Notes: generated from the letters alone by a model not told the origin. A DNA stretch of 41,952 nucleotides from CAZPBN01 sp964584935 (GCA_964584935.1 CAZPBN010000022.1:1-41952); one strand, 5' to 3'; counted from the first letter of the stretch, positions 7,068-16,053 are shown. Numbers and translations are program-made.

Positions 7068-7484
7068 TTAATTCCAATCGAGGATTCTTCTCTCCCCCTC
7101 GAGTTTTTTTATTCCACTCACTTCCTGGGATACTTCGATAACTCCTTTGTATTCACCTTGTTTGTTGTAGAGCGGGAAATAGCGAATATGAATAAAATTA
7201 TTGTTCAGTTGAATCCAGAACTCTGCAAAATCTTTTTTCTTTTCCTTAAAGCTCTTAAGAATTTTTTTGACAATATGAACACTCTTTGAAGGATGGCAGT
7301 TCTGGACATCTTTTCCAATAATAGCCGGGCTTCGTTTGAAAATTCGGTCATCAGTCGCAGAGTAATAACAAACTTTATCATTTTCATTAACAAAAGTGAT
7401 ATCGATAGGCAGACGCTTTAGCATGAGGTTTAATTGCTCTTGATTGAGAGATCCTTCTTCCAGTTTTATCTTGTTTTCTTCCAT
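7068..7484 (-). CDS. stand-alone DUF438-type PAS domain protein
   Basis: The 138 residues match the C-terminal PAS part of DUF438 proteins: LPIDITFVNENDKVCYYS (25-42), the VQNCHPSKSVHIV segment (60-72), EFWIQL and IRYFPLYNKQGEYKGVIEVSQE, ending KLEGERRILDW. The hemerythrin-like N-terminal region of full DUF438 proteins is absent; only a short leader precedes the PAS fold. The CHP motif could bind heme or metal, but this is not shown. It lies 99 nt upstream of rdhA in the same direction and has its own promoter, so it is probably the first gene of a PAS-rdhA-rdhB operon. It may sense redox state or ligand for the dehalogenase; it has no DNA-binding domain and would need a partner. Confidence 0.8.
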   Translation of the reverse strand: MEENKIKLEEGSLNQEQLNLMLKRLPIDITFVNENDKVCYYSATDDRIFKRSPAIIGKDVQNCHPSKSVHIVKKILKSFKEKKKDFAEFWIQLNNNFIHIRYFPLYNKQGEYKGVIEVSQEVSGIKKLEGERRILDWN

Positions 7485-7520
7485 AATCCCTCCTTAAAGA
7501 AATCCTTTCATTAGTGTTTC

Positions 7521-7550
7521 ATGATACTAGAGAACTCCATTCAAAGACAA
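7521..7550 (-). promoter_or_regulatory. probable promoter of the PAS-rdhA-rdhB operon
   Basis: On minus, TTGTCT (7550-7545), 18 bp, TATCAT (7526-7521). The leader of about 30 nt ends in a strong AAGGAGGG before the PAS start. The -35 match is only 4 of 6. Confidence 0.45.
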
Positions 7551-8108
7551 TTTCTTTATCTTCATCTTGTTCATTTGAAGCGAGAATTTCTTTATTTATA
7601 ATTGGTTAATTTTTCTGTCTTATTTTATCAGAAAACAGGCAGATATCCAATTTAAAAGCTTTTTGCTTTTGTTCTCTTATTTTTAAAAATATCGTTTTCC
7701 CCTCATATCGTTGGTTGTCGAGTCTGTTAAAGAGACCATATCCTCGAAAAGAAGAGGGGAACCGATAACTCTGGTTCAAAGCGTTCAATTGAATTATGTA
7801 AGGGTCAGAGACCGCATAAAGCAAAAAATTCGCAAAAAGAGAAAGAGTTGCTCACATCCTCAGACATATAGAATAGTTTGCCCGAAGTAATGAATGATGG
7901 GTGATAATGTTGGTATATGGGTTTATAATTCAAAAGATGTTCCTTAAACACCCCACATGATTCCTTTATTGAGAGAAATGAGTTTGTTCAAAGAAGATAA
8001 TATAATTTTACTTTGCAGGGAGCCGCTGCGGATTTGACACGATACGGAAAAGATTCCCCTCTCTTTAGAGGACACGGATAGCAAATAGATGTTTTGATCA
8101 AATGCTCT
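7551..8108. other. gene-poor stretch between rdh and pst operons
   Basis: No convincing gene is present. A minus-strand open frame 7606-7824 (TTG start, no Shine-Dalgarno, segment FRGYGLFNRLDNQRYEGK) is preceded in another frame by an open stretch ending ...FFALCGL. Together they could be a frameshifted remnant, but no family is recognised. A stem TTTTCTG/CAGAAAA lies near 7613-7637, and a small CCTCT/AGAGG hairpin near 8060-8075 lies just past phoU. Either could contribute to termination, but neither has a convincing U-tract. Confidence 0.35.
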
Positions 8109-8771
8109 TTATATAGGTTCCTCATCTTTGCGATGTTTGATCATTCTTCCTTCCACGATGTAAATGACATCTTCACAGATATTTGTGGCTAGGTCTGCGA
8201 TTCGTTCAAAATTGCTGGAGATTTGAATGAGTTTGATGGATCGTTCAATGGTGGACGGATCTGAGAACATATAGGTGATCAGTTCCCTCAATACTTGATT
8301 ATTAAGATTGTCTATCTTGTTGTCTCTTTCACACACTCTTTTTGCTAATTTGGGGTCTTCTCTAATAAAAGAATCGATGCTGTCTTTGAGCATCTGGGTG
8401 GTTATTTCAGCTGTTTTGGGTATATCAATAAGAGGTTTGACCAAGGGTTTTTCTATTAAAAAGAGACTTCTTTCTGCAATATTAACGGCATGATCAGCCA
8501 TTCTTTCCAGATCGTTGTTCATCTTCAAGATCATCAGTATGATGCGGAGGTCTTTGGCAGTCGGCTGAAATTTAGCCATAATGATGATGCTTTGTTCTTC
8601 GATATCGACTTCCATATCATTGACTTTGGGCTCCTGTTTTTCTATGACGTCTTTAAGCATCTGCTCATTTTTTTCCATTAATCCCTGAATGCTGTTTTTG
8701 ATCATGTTTTCGACCAGAGCCGCATAATCAATAATTCTCTTTTTTAATGAGACCAGTTCTTTTTTCAGCAT
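8109..8771 (-). CDS. phoU: phosphate uptake regulator PhoU
   Basis: The 220-residue, mostly helical protein has the duplicated PhoU layout with metal-binding repeats: MEVDIEEQSI in the first half and the NDLERMADHAVNIAERS / NFERIADLATNICEDVIYI pair typical of the E/DxxxD-type three-helix bundles. PhoU links the Pst transporter to the PhoR-type kinase and limits uptake when phosphate is plentiful. It is the last gene of the porin-pstSCAB-phoU series, 34 nt after pstB, with AGGAGG before its ATG. No PhoR/PhoB pair is in the window. Confidence 0.95.
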   Translation of the reverse strand: MLKKELVSLKKRIIDYAALVENMIKNSIQGLMEKNEQMLKDVIEKQEPKVNDMEVDIEEQSIIIMAKFQPTAKDLRIILMILKMNNDLERMADHAVNIAERSLFLIEKPLVKPLIDIPKTAEITTQMLKDSIDSFIREDPKLAKRVCERDNKIDNLNNQVLRELITYMFSDPSTIERSIKLIQISSNFERIADLATNICEDVIYIVEGRMIKHRKDEEPI

Positions 8772-8805
8772 TTTTTCCTCCTCTTGCTATTCTTATATAT
8801 AACCT

Positions 8806-9567
8806 CTATCCAAATTTACCTGTTAGATAATCTTCGGTCATCTTATTTTTGGGAACAGTAAACAGGTCATCTGTGAGAGCATATTCAATCAACTGTCCTA
8901 AATAAAGAAAGACTGTGAATTGAGAAATCCTGGCAGCTTGCTGCATATTATGAGTGACAATCACAATGGTGTAATATTTTTTCAGGTCATCAAGGAGCTC
9001 TTCAATCTTTCTTGTGGAGATAGGATCCAAACTTGCTGCTGGTTCATCAAAAAGGATGACTTCAGGCTTGACAGCCAGGCATCTGGCAATACAAAGCCGT
9101 TGCTGCTGACCACCAGACAATCCCAGAGCGTTCTCATGAAGCCTGTCTTTGACTTCGTCCCAGATGGCTGCGTCTTTGAGTGATTGGACCACTCTTTCTT
9201 CAATATCGGTTTTATTTTTCATTCCATTGACTTTGAGTCCGTAGCTGATGTTGTTAAAAATACTTTTGGGAAAAGGATTGGGTTTTTGAAAGACCATTCC
9301 CACACGTCTTCTGATATCGACAATATCAACTTTGGAGCTGTAAATATCCTTATCGTCTATATAGATTTTTCCCTCAAATTGAGTGCGTGGGATGAGGTCG
9401 TTCATGCGGTTGAACAAACGAATAAAAGTGGATTTCCCGCACCCTGAAGGCCCGATGATAGACGTGACCACATTCTCATAGATGTCCATGCTTATATTTT
9501 TTAAAGCACAGGATTTCCCGTAGTAAAAATTGACATCCCTTACTTTTATTTTGACTTTATTGCTCAT
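8806..9567 (-). CDS. pstB: phosphate ABC transporter ATP-binding protein PstB
   Basis: The 253-residue ABC ATPase has Walker A GPSGCGKST (about 38-46), the PstB-type loop FNRMNDLIPRTQFEGKI, Q-loop MVFQKPNPFPKSIFNN, signature LSGGQQQRLCIARCLA, Walker B VILFDEPAASLDP and the switch His in VTHNMQQAARIS. PNPFPKSIF after the Q-loop is diagnostic of PstB among ABC proteins. It energises phosphate import through PstC and PstA. Its start overlaps the end of pstA by 11 nt, indicating translational coupling. Confidence 0.97.
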   Translation of the reverse strand: MSNKVKIKVRDVNFYYGKSCALKNISMDIYENVVTSIIGPSGCGKSTFIRLFNRMNDLIPRTQFEGKIYIDDKDIYSSKVDIVDIRRRVGMVFQKPNPFPKSIFNNISYGLKVNGMKNKTDIEERVVQSLKDAAIWDEVKDRLHENALGLSGGQQQRLCIARCLAVKPEVILFDEPAASLDPISTRKIEELLDDLKKYYTIVIVTHNMQQAARISQFTVFLYLGQLIEYALTDDLFTVPKNKMTEDYLTGKFG

Positions 9568-10408
9568 AAGCTTTTCTGTGTCTTTGACGAATTATAATGG
9601 CGGCGGCTGAAATGGCAAGGACTAAAGCCAGAAGGATAAGGGCACATCCATAAGCGATTTGAGTTTGTTCCTGAGGATGAGTTCCTTCCGTCATGAGGGC
9701 ATAGATATGATAGGGTAAAGCCATCACTTCGGAAAAAATGGACTTTGGATAACCTCTTTGATAAAAAGTAGCGGCTGTGAATAGGATGGGAGCGGTTTCT
9801 CCCGCGACTCTTCCAATGCTTAAAATAACACCGGTTAGTATTCCGGGGAGGGCAGCTGGCAGCACAGTGCTTCGAATGGTTTGCCAGTGAGTGGCTCCTA
9901 AGGCAAGGGAAGCCTCTCTATAGGATTGAGGAACAGCGAGCAGAGCCTCCTGGGAAGCAGAAATGATTTGAGGAAGCACCAGGATTCCCAGGGTAAGGCA
10001 TCCTGCTAGAATGGAAACTCCAAATCCGAAAAATTTCACAAATATAGCAAGCCCAAAAAGACCGAAGACAACTGAGGGCACACCGGCAAGGTTGTTAATA
10101 CTCATACGGATGATATTGACGACGAAGCTCTTGGGAGAGTATTCTGTGAGATAGATCGCACAGGCTACTCCCAGGGGAAGAGAAAAAATGATAGCTCCCA
10201 TAGTCAGGTAAAATGTTCCCACTATGGCAGGAGCCACTCCGCCGGCTGTCATGGCTTCGCGAGGCACCTGAGTTAGGAATTCCCAGGACAATATTTTAAA
10301 ACCTCTGATAGCAATAAAATAAATAATGGATCCTAAGAAAAAAATGGCTGTGGATATACACAAAAATAAAAGTCCAAAACCCATATTTTGACCGACCTGT
10401 TTTTTCAT
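9557..10408 (-). CDS. pstA: phosphate ABC transporter permease PstA
   Basis: The 283-residue inner-membrane permease has about six transmembrane helices. The cytoplasmic EAA-type loop SYREASLALGATHWQTIRSTVLP contacts PstB. The family segment VFGLFGLAIFVKFFGFG and the GRVAGETAPILFTA helix identify PstA. It pairs with PstC to form the phosphate channel. The start overlaps the pstC stop (ATGA) and the end overlaps pstB, so the three are one transcript. Confidence 0.96.
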   Translation of the reverse strand: MKKQVGQNMGFGLLFLCISTAIFFLGSIIYFIAIRGFKILSWEFLTQVPREAMTAGGVAPAIVGTFYLTMGAIIFSLPLGVACAIYLTEYSPKSFVVNIIRMSINNLAGVPSVVFGLFGLAIFVKFFGFGVSILAGCLTLGILVLPQIISASQEALLAVPQSYREASLALGATHWQTIRSTVLPAALPGILTGVILSIGRVAGETAPILFTAATFYQRGYPKSIFSEVMALPYHIYALMTEGTHPQEQTQIAYGCALILLALVLAISAAAIIIRQRHRKAYEQ

Positions 10409-11289
10409 CTTCCTAATCCCAGCTTCATTCTGAACCGTCTGCTTATCAGTTCAGCGATGATGTTAAAAATCAGAGTGATAAAAAATAAAATGAGTCCTAT
10501 GGCAAAAAGCGAATGATAATGAGTGCTTCCCATAACAGCTTCTCCCATTTCAGCGGCAATGGTTGACGTCATGGGTCTCACCGGTTGAAACAGAGTATGA
10601 GGTATGACAGCTGCTCCTCCTGTGACCATTAAAACAGTCATGGTTTCTCCGACGGCTCTGCTCATTCCAAGGATGATTGAAGTAGAGATGCCGGATGCAG
10701 AGGCAGGAAATACCACCCTGGTTAAAGTTTGCCATCTGTTTGCCCCCACAGCCAGCGATGCTTCTCTGAAACTTCGGGGCACAAAGCTGAGGGCATCTTC
10801 GGAGAGACTGCACACCGTGGGAGTCGCCATAATGCCCAGCATAAGACTTCCAGTGAAAGCGGTTAGCCCGACGGGAAGATTGAGAAGTCTCTGGATGAAA
10901 GGGGCTATCACCACCATCCCAAAGAAACCATAGACTATGGACGGAATTCCAGCCAGAATTTCTATAATCGGTTTGAGAATAGATTTTAATCTTTTTCCTG
11001 CGAGTTCATTGATGAACAGGGCACTTCCCACTCCGATGGGCACACAAAAAAGCACGGCGCCGGCAGTCACCCAAATCGAACCAAGAATCAGAGGAAGTAT
11101 TCCAAAATCAGGAGGGTCGTAGGTGGGATACCAGCTTTTGCCTAGAATGAAATCAAAGAAACCCACTTCCTTGAATACAGGAAGTCCTTCCATAAAAAGA
11201 GTGATCGTGATTCCGACCAGAAATATAAGAGAGGCAAAGGCCAGAAAAGTGAATATTCCCTTATAGAATTTTTCTTTTATTCTGTACAT
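10405..11289 (-). CDS. pstC: phosphate ABC transporter permease PstC
   Basis: The 294-residue permease has six predicted membrane helices. Diagnostic stretches are FILGKSWYPTYDPPDFGILPLI after helix 1, EILAGIPSIVYGFFG, the EAA-type loop SFREASLAVGANRWQTLTRVVFP and SRAVGETMTVLMVTGG. PstC is the partner of PstA. It follows pstS by 39 nt and overlaps pstA by 4 nt. Confidence 0.96.
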   Translation of the reverse strand: MYRIKEKFYKGIFTFLAFASLIFLVGITITLFMEGLPVFKEVGFFDFILGKSWYPTYDPPDFGILPLILGSIWVTAGAVLFCVPIGVGSALFINELAGKRLKSILKPIIEILAGIPSIVYGFFGMVVIAPFIQRLLNLPVGLTAFTGSLMLGIMATPTVCSLSEDALSFVPRSFREASLAVGANRWQTLTRVVFPASASGISTSIILGMSRAVGETMTVLMVTGGAAVIPHTLFQPVRPMTSTIAAEMGEAVMGSTHYHSLFAIGLILFFITLIFNIIAELISRRFRMKLGLGR

Positions 11290-11328
11290 CTTTCTCCTCT
11301 GGCCTTTCCTGTAATAATAACATTATAG

Positions 11329-12156
11329 TTATTTGAGAGAAACGTATCCAGATTTTTTGACTAATTTCTGTCCTTCCTCACTCAACACGAAGTCAATAAA
11401 GCTTTTGACAAGCCCTTTTGGTTTTCCGTCAGTGTACATGAAGAGTTTTCTAGCGAATTGATAGGATCCGTTAACAACGTTCTCTTTGGTGGGTTCGACT
11501 CCGTCCAGAGCAATCCCTTTGACTGAAGAAGAGAGATATCCAAGTCCCACATATCCAATAGCTCCTGGTGTTCTGGATACTGTTTGAGCGACAGCCTGAT
11601 TGGATGCCTGTAAGAGAGCATCGGGTCTTACTTTTTCTTTATCTAAGGCGAGTTCGTTAAACGTCTCAAAAGTTCCGCTGGCACTGTCACGGGAAATAAT
11701 GGTTATTTTCATTTTCTTTCCGCCGACTTCTTTCCAGTTTGAGATTTTACCGGTATAGATTTTTTTAATCTGTGCTTTTGAAAGTTCGTCTACGGGGTTC
11801 GATGGATGAACAATAACCGCGATTCCATCCAGAGCAACAACATTTTCATAGACATCGATATCATTCTCTTTTGCTTTTTTGACTTCTTTGTCCTTAATGG
11901 GACGAGAAGCATCGGCGATATCGCAGGTGCCGTCAATCAAAGAAGCAATTCCCACACCAGATCCTCCTCCGGCAACAGAGATGTTCACATCGGAATGCTT
12001 GTTCATGAACACTTCAGCGCAAAACTGGGAGATGGGGAGAACTGTTGTGGATCCTTTGATGGTCAGGTTTTTGGCAGCAAATGTGGGGACACTGACCATC
12101 AATCCCACACTCACAACAGCTGCCAGGACAGTCAAGAATACTTTACTTTTAAACAT
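11329..12156 (-). CDS. pstS: periplasmic phosphate-binding protein PstS
   Basis: The 275-residue protein has a Sec signal peptide (about 1-27, cleavage after TFA). The phosphate site is seen as GSTTVLPI (about 35-42), GGGSGVGIASL and ISRDSASGTFETFN. It has no lipobox, so it should be soluble in the periplasm. It captures phosphate for PstCAB. The ATG at 12156 follows AAAGGAGG. It lies 38 nt behind the porin gene. Confidence 0.96.
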   Translation of the reverse strand: MFKSKVFLTVLAAVVSVGLMVSVPTFAAKNLTIKGSTTVLPISQFCAEVFMNKHSDVNISVAGGGSGVGIASLIDGTCDIADASRPIKDKEVKKAKENDIDVYENVVALDGIAVIVHPSNPVDELSKAQIKKIYTGKISNWKEVGGKKMKITIISRDSASGTFETFNELALDKEKVRPDALLQASNQAVAQTVSRTPGAIGYVGLGYLSSSVKGIALDGVEPTKENVVNGSYQFARKLFMYTDGKPKGLVKSFIDFVLSEEGQKLVKKSGYVSLK

Positions 12157-12194
12157 TGAAATATCCTCCTTTATTTAAAATATATTTTATCCAA

Positions 12195-13217
12195 TTATTT
12201 AAATTTCCACCAGAATGTAACGTTGACGTAGAAATCATTCCCGGGTGTATCGCCCGCTTCAGGTTTATCATAGAATACGTATTTCACATTAGGAATGATC
12301 CATATGCTCTTTGCGACTTCAAAGCTTATTCCGCCAATGATAAGATTGGAAGGAGCTTCTTTGGAAAAAGGAATGTAGGAAATAGTACTAGCCACAGGCT
12401 CCCCCAGCATTTTATCATAACGGGCAATGATATCCACTTTGTCAGAAGCGGATACAACAGCAAACCCGGAGAACATGATCCAGTCTAATGATGTCTCATC
12501 ATGGTCATAATGGCGGTTAGCCAGAAGAAGTCCGATACGGCCCCAGTCTCCCTGGTAGGCGGCAAATCCCTGATAGATATAGTAATTTTTCTTCTCTTTG
12601 GTCGTTTCGTAGTCACCATAAGCTTCGATAAGAAGACCTTTGACCGGTTTGAAAGCAAGAGAACCATAGATTTTTTTCCCTTTGTTGGTTTCTGATTTGT
12701 TGGATGAGCCGTTTCCGAAAAGAATATTATAGGATACGGTTCCAGACTTATCCAGATCTCCTTGGAGTCCGATACCAAAATCCCGCGTAGAACCCATTTT
12801 CATAAGGTCAAGTGGAGTTTTTTCCAGGGATCTGTAGCCCCATACATCTTCCACATTACTTCCCCAGGTGGGGGTACTGACAATTCCGAACACCAAATTG
12901 TGTCCTCCACCCAGGTCTGCTTTCAACCAGGCGTCCTTTACCACAGGTATCATCTTGGCTTTTTCGTCAAAATCTCCGGGACTGGACATTTCCAGCCTGA
13001 GTCTCATCTTGATGTTTTCAGTCAGCTTGGGATTGTAGGAAAAGTAAATTCTGCGGAACCACAACCCGTTTCTGCCTTTATAGTCATTGTTATGGTGAGA
13101 TGCCACATGGTAATAGTCACCGAACATGTACCCTTTGAAGCTTCCGTCTGCATAGGATAATCCAGAAAACAAACTCAGAGCAAGAACAACACACACAAAT
13201 AAACTTAGTTTTTTCAT
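12195..13217 (-). CDS. phosphate-regulated outer-membrane porin (beta-barrel)
   Basis: The 340-residue protein has a signal peptide (1-23, ending SYA) and then alternating polar/hydrophobic beta strands typical of a porin. It opens with GSFKGYMFGDYYHV and ends with the aromatic strand VNVTFWWKFK, a BAM-type C-terminal signal. Being first in the pst operon behind a Pho box, it probably admits phosphate across the outer membrane, in the manner of phosphate-selective porins OprO/OprP or PhoE. Sequence similarity to those could not be tested; the substrate is inferred from context. The ATG follows AAGGAGG. Confidence 0.8.
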   Translation of the reverse strand: MKKLSLFVCVVLALSLFSGLSYADGSFKGYMFGDYYHVASHHNNDYKGRNGLWFRRIYFSYNPKLTENIKMRLRLEMSSPGDFDEKAKMIPVVKDAWLKADLGGGHNLVFGIVSTPTWGSNVEDVWGYRSLEKTPLDLMKMGSTRDFGIGLQGDLDKSGTVSYNILFGNGSSNKSETNKGKKIYGSLAFKPVKGLLIEAYGDYETTKEKKNYYIYQGFAAYQGDWGRIGLLLANRHYDHDETSLDWIMFSGFAVVSASDKVDIIARYDKMLGEPVASTISYIPFSKEAPSNLIIGGISFEVAKSIWIIPNVKYVFYDKPEAGDTPGNDFYVNVTFWWKFK

Positions 13218-13259
13218 AAAAAACCTCCTTAATGATTTAATATTTTCAATGCTTGAGGG

Positions 13260-13313
13260 ATTATTCTGGATTTGTGTTAAAAAGAGATAAAGGTTGTGTT
13301 AATTTTAGGTTAA
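13260..13313 (-). promoter_or_regulatory. Pho box and -10 element of the porin-pst operon
   Basis: Read on plus, TGTTAA (13275), GATAAA (13286), TGTTAA (13297) and GGTTAA (13308) repeat at exactly 11 bp. On minus this is a TTAACA/TTAACC direct-repeat array, the geometry of a PhoB/PhoP-family binding site occupying the place of the -35 box. An AATAAT -10-like element follows on minus at 13265-13260, 9 bp past the last repeat, and the porin start lies about 40 nt further. Confidence 0.75.
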
Positions 13314-13508
13314 ATTTATATATAAATTCACGAGTGAATCATTTTTGACCATATTTCCCGTGTGGATGATGAAATTGCGCACACTTTCCAGGCGAAATTG
13401 TTCAAATCCGGCAAGCTTTACACCCAGTCTCCCTGTGAAAAGGAATTTTTTGATTTCATCATATAATAGGATTCTCTTTTCTTTTTGGCTCTCATGCCTG
13501 TTGCTCAT
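13305..13508 (-). CDS. possible small protein of unknown function
   Basis: A 67-codon open frame begins MSNRHESQKEKRILLYDEI. It has a plausible charged/hydrophobic balance but no recognised family and no Shine-Dalgarno sequence before its ATG. Its last codons overlap the outermost repeat of the Pho box. It could be a small regulator, a remnant, or chance. If it is not a gene, 13314-13544 is simple intergenic DNA. Confidence 0.25.
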   Translation of the reverse strand: MSNRHESQKEKRILLYDEIKKFLFTGRLGVKLAGFEQFRLESVRNFIIHTGNMVKNDSLVNLYINLT

Positions 13509-13544
13509 AGACAGGCTTGTTTTATAATATTTTTGAGTGCATTT

Positions 13545-14354
13545 CTACTCATTAGTAGTCCACGGCTCAGTTGCGGGAGTTGCTCCGGATTCAACAATCG
13601 TAACTTTCTTTAAAAATCGATCAATGTAAGGTTTATATCTAAAAAAAAGGAAAGTTAACACTGGGAATATCAAGCAGGTTATCAAAAATATATGAGCGAT
13701 CACTGATAATTCCACATGCAAATATTCACGGGCAATGCGGCTGAAATCCATCCAGTGCCCTCCACCTTTGGCTGCTGCATACTGTTGCCTGAACAGGGGA
13801 TTAACCATAAGGTTGTTGGCAAAGCGGTAATCTCTGACAAAAATGAATAGAGAGAGAAAAGCATATAAGGGTCGTTCGGCTTTGATGATGATGGCATGAT
13901 TGCTTAATGCCCTGTAAAGGAATAACGCCGCAAAAAAAAGTTCTGCTCCGTGCCCGGCGGATAATATTATTAATCGGTGAATTGACGTCAACGCAGTGAG
14001 AATATACAATCCCCCCAATATGAGAAGTATAATAAGGGTTAGGCGATTTTTTCTGAATAAATAAATTAGAACACAGAAAAGTAAAATAACAATGATGGGG
14101 ATTATAAAGATTCTTTTCTGGTGGATGGTGATTCCTCCTCCGTAGATAAAATCAAATGCAGGAATGGAAGGGTAGCCGTAAAGCCATCCGAAAACAGTGT
14201 GACCCAATTCATGCACAAGGGTAACCAAATAGTGAAAGACATAGGAACAAAACGGGATAAGAATCACAAAAAGGGTAATACCGAGACCAATAGCCAACGA
14301 TATCCAAGCTTCTTTATCTATTGAATTGAAACGTATTTCATTTTCTTTCTTCAT
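13545..14354 (-). CDS. M50-like integral membrane metalloprotease
   Basis: The 269-residue protein has about six membrane helices. HELGH (48-52), in the context LVTLVHELGHTVFGW, lies within the second hydrophobic segment and is the zinc site of M50 (site-2-protease-like) enzymes. A second metal ligand motif (NPDG/DG type) is not obvious; a GHGAELFFAALFLYRAL helix in the middle is reminiscent of M50B proteins. A long periplasmic or cytoplasmic segment about 175-210 (NNLMVNPLFRQQYAAAKGGGHW) is unassigned. The substrate is unknown; no anti-sigma target is next to it, although one lies 3 kb away at 17431-17964. Confidence 0.7.
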   Translation of the reverse strand: MKKENEIRFNSIDKEAWISLAIGLGITLFVILIPFCSYVFHYLVTLVHELGHTVFGWLYGYPSIPAFDFIYGGGITIHQKRIFIIPIIVILLFCVLIYLFRKNRLTLIILLILGGLYILTALTSIHRLIILSAGHGAELFFAALFLYRALSNHAIIIKAERPLYAFLSLFIFVRDYRFANNLMVNPLFRQQYAAAKGGGHWMDFSRIAREYLHVELSVIAHIFLITCLIFPVLTFLFFRYKPYIDRFLKKVTIVESGATPATEPWTTNE

Positions 14355-14553
14355 TTTTATTCTCTATCATTCCAGGTGCAGACTTCATGGGACATTTATT
14401 ACTTTAAAAAAAATGTCATGTCTTATCATAGTAAAATGAAAATGTTTGGTTTTTTTCTAGCAATTCTTTTTTAACGACAATTATGATGAATAGAAAAGAT
14501 TTTTTTCTTTGAGGATTCATATATACTATAAAACGCTAAAAAATTCATACCTT

Positions 14554-16017
14554 TCACATAAAAAGCTTGTTGAATAGAAAAAAAAGAATAGCAAACCAGA
14601 GCCCTGAAGTGATATTCATGAAAAACCCCAGTTTCAGCATTCTTTTTAACGATACTCCTCGAACTCCGGCAAAAGCAACGGCATTCACGGAAGTGGCAAT
14701 AGGGGTCATGAAAGCTCCGCTTGTGGCAATGGTTGCAGCCAGCATGAAAAAAAGGGGATTGTTGGGAATTGCAATGGATATTTTATATACCAAAGGAAGG
14801 ATTACAAGCAAAACAGTGGTGTTGTTAATGATTTCAGTAAAAAAGATCGAAATAAAAATCAACGCCAGCAGATAAATGAATATCTGGTCTCTATGAGGGA
14901 TTAGTTGGAGTGACAAACGGTCAAAGCAATTGACAAGATATCCATCCAGCTTTGCAGTTTCAGGGTTGTCTCCGATTTTAATAATAATGATAGCAAAGAG
15001 AGTTATCATTCCCATTAATATGATACCGAAAAAAGGAAGATCATATATCATTCGGTTGATCGACACATAAACATTTTTATTTTTCATTCTCAAGTCATCG
15101 GTTTTCTCTTTAAACAGGAAGAACCACAATCTTGAATATATGGAATGAACGGTTGATTCCATGGTACACACTATTTTCAAATTGTTCATTTGCAGTCTTG
15201 CTCCTATTTCTCTTATTGCTTCACATATAAAAATAAATGGAAATAAAATGACAAAAAGGAACATGAACACAAAATTTTTCAATCCTGACTTAAATGTTCT
15301 TTCTTCTCGTGGGTAGATTAGATTTGTAAAAATGAACACCAAAAAATAAAAAATAAATATGATATCGATGATATTCAATCCAGAATACAAAGGTTGTGGT
15401 TTTGTCAAAAATTGCAGGGCTGTTAGAATAATGATCAGTAATATATTTCCTCCAATAAAATATAAATGTTTTCTTACTTTTACTTTTTTAATGGTTTTTT
15501 GCCAAAACTGTAGGGGCTGTTCATGCAAGTACTTTGTTTCTCCGATTTTAAGAATGAGGCGGCTTATGAACAAAAGCCCCAGGGTCGCAGGAATTCCGAT
15601 GATAAGCCAGGTAAAATAATTGATGTTGCCTCTTCCCGGCACTTTGAGAATCTCAACAGAACCTATGAAGATGAGATTTTGCGGTGATCCGGTTAAAGAT
15701 CCCATCCCTCCGATATTTGCCCCATATATGAGAGCAAGAATGAGCTGGGTCGAGAAGAATCGTTTTATTTGACTGTCCTTAATTTTACTCAGAATATGTC
15801 TAATGATAGGAATAAACGATAAAACGACAATTGTGTTGGAAAAGACAAGTGATAAGCAATAGGAAGCAAAGAGAACTGCGGAGACAATTGAAGTATTCAC
15901 ATTGGTGGTTTTTGACCATTCCGGGTCAAGAAATTGCTTGTGGATATCAGAGTCAATAAAAACACGAGAAAGTAAAAAACTGATAGTAAGAATTATAATG
16001 TTTTGAAGAGTGCTCAA
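14554..16017 (-). CDS. SLC13/DASS-family permease
   Basis: The 487-residue ion-transporter-superfamily protein has about 11 hydrophobic segments. The two family hairpin motifs are present: GANIGGMGSLTGSPQN (about 98-113) and ATSGAFMTPIATSVNAV (about 432-448), corresponding to the paired SNT-type motifs. These transporters carry dicarboxylates, sulfate or related anions with Na+. A hydrophilic central loop about 270-320 separates the two repeats. The start is TTG at 16017, chosen because AGGAAAAG lies upstream and an in-frame TGA a little further upstream excludes an earlier start. The substrate cannot be told. Confidence 0.82.
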   Translation of the reverse strand: MSTLQNIIILTISFLLSRVFIDSDIHKQFLDPEWSKTTNVNTSIVSAVLFASYCLSLVFSNTIVVLSFIPIIRHILSKIKDSQIKRFFSTQLILALIYGANIGGMGSLTGSPQNLIFIGSVEILKVPGRGNINYFTWLIIGIPATLGLLFISRLILKIGETKYLHEQPLQFWQKTIKKVKVRKHLYFIGGNILLIIILTALQFLTKPQPLYSGLNIIDIIFIFYFLVFIFTNLIYPREERTFKSGLKNFVFMFLFVILFPFIFICEAIREIGARLQMNNLKIVCTMESTVHSIYSRLWFFLFKEKTDDLRMKNKNVYVSINRMIYDLPFFGIILMGMITLFAIIIIKIGDNPETAKLDGYLVNCFDRLSLQLIPHRDQIFIYLLALIFISIFFTEIINNTTVLLVILPLVYKISIAIPNNPLFFMLAATIATSGAFMTPIATSVNAVAFAGVRGVSLKRMLKLGFFMNITSGLWFAILFFLFNKLFM

Positions 16018-16053
16018 ATCGGCTTTTCCTGTGTTTCACCAAAATTGTGTACT

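Noticed and set aside
7740..7860. tRNA-like GGTTCAAAGC segment
   Set aside because: It resembles a T-loop, but no acceptor stem or anticodon arm can be formed around it.
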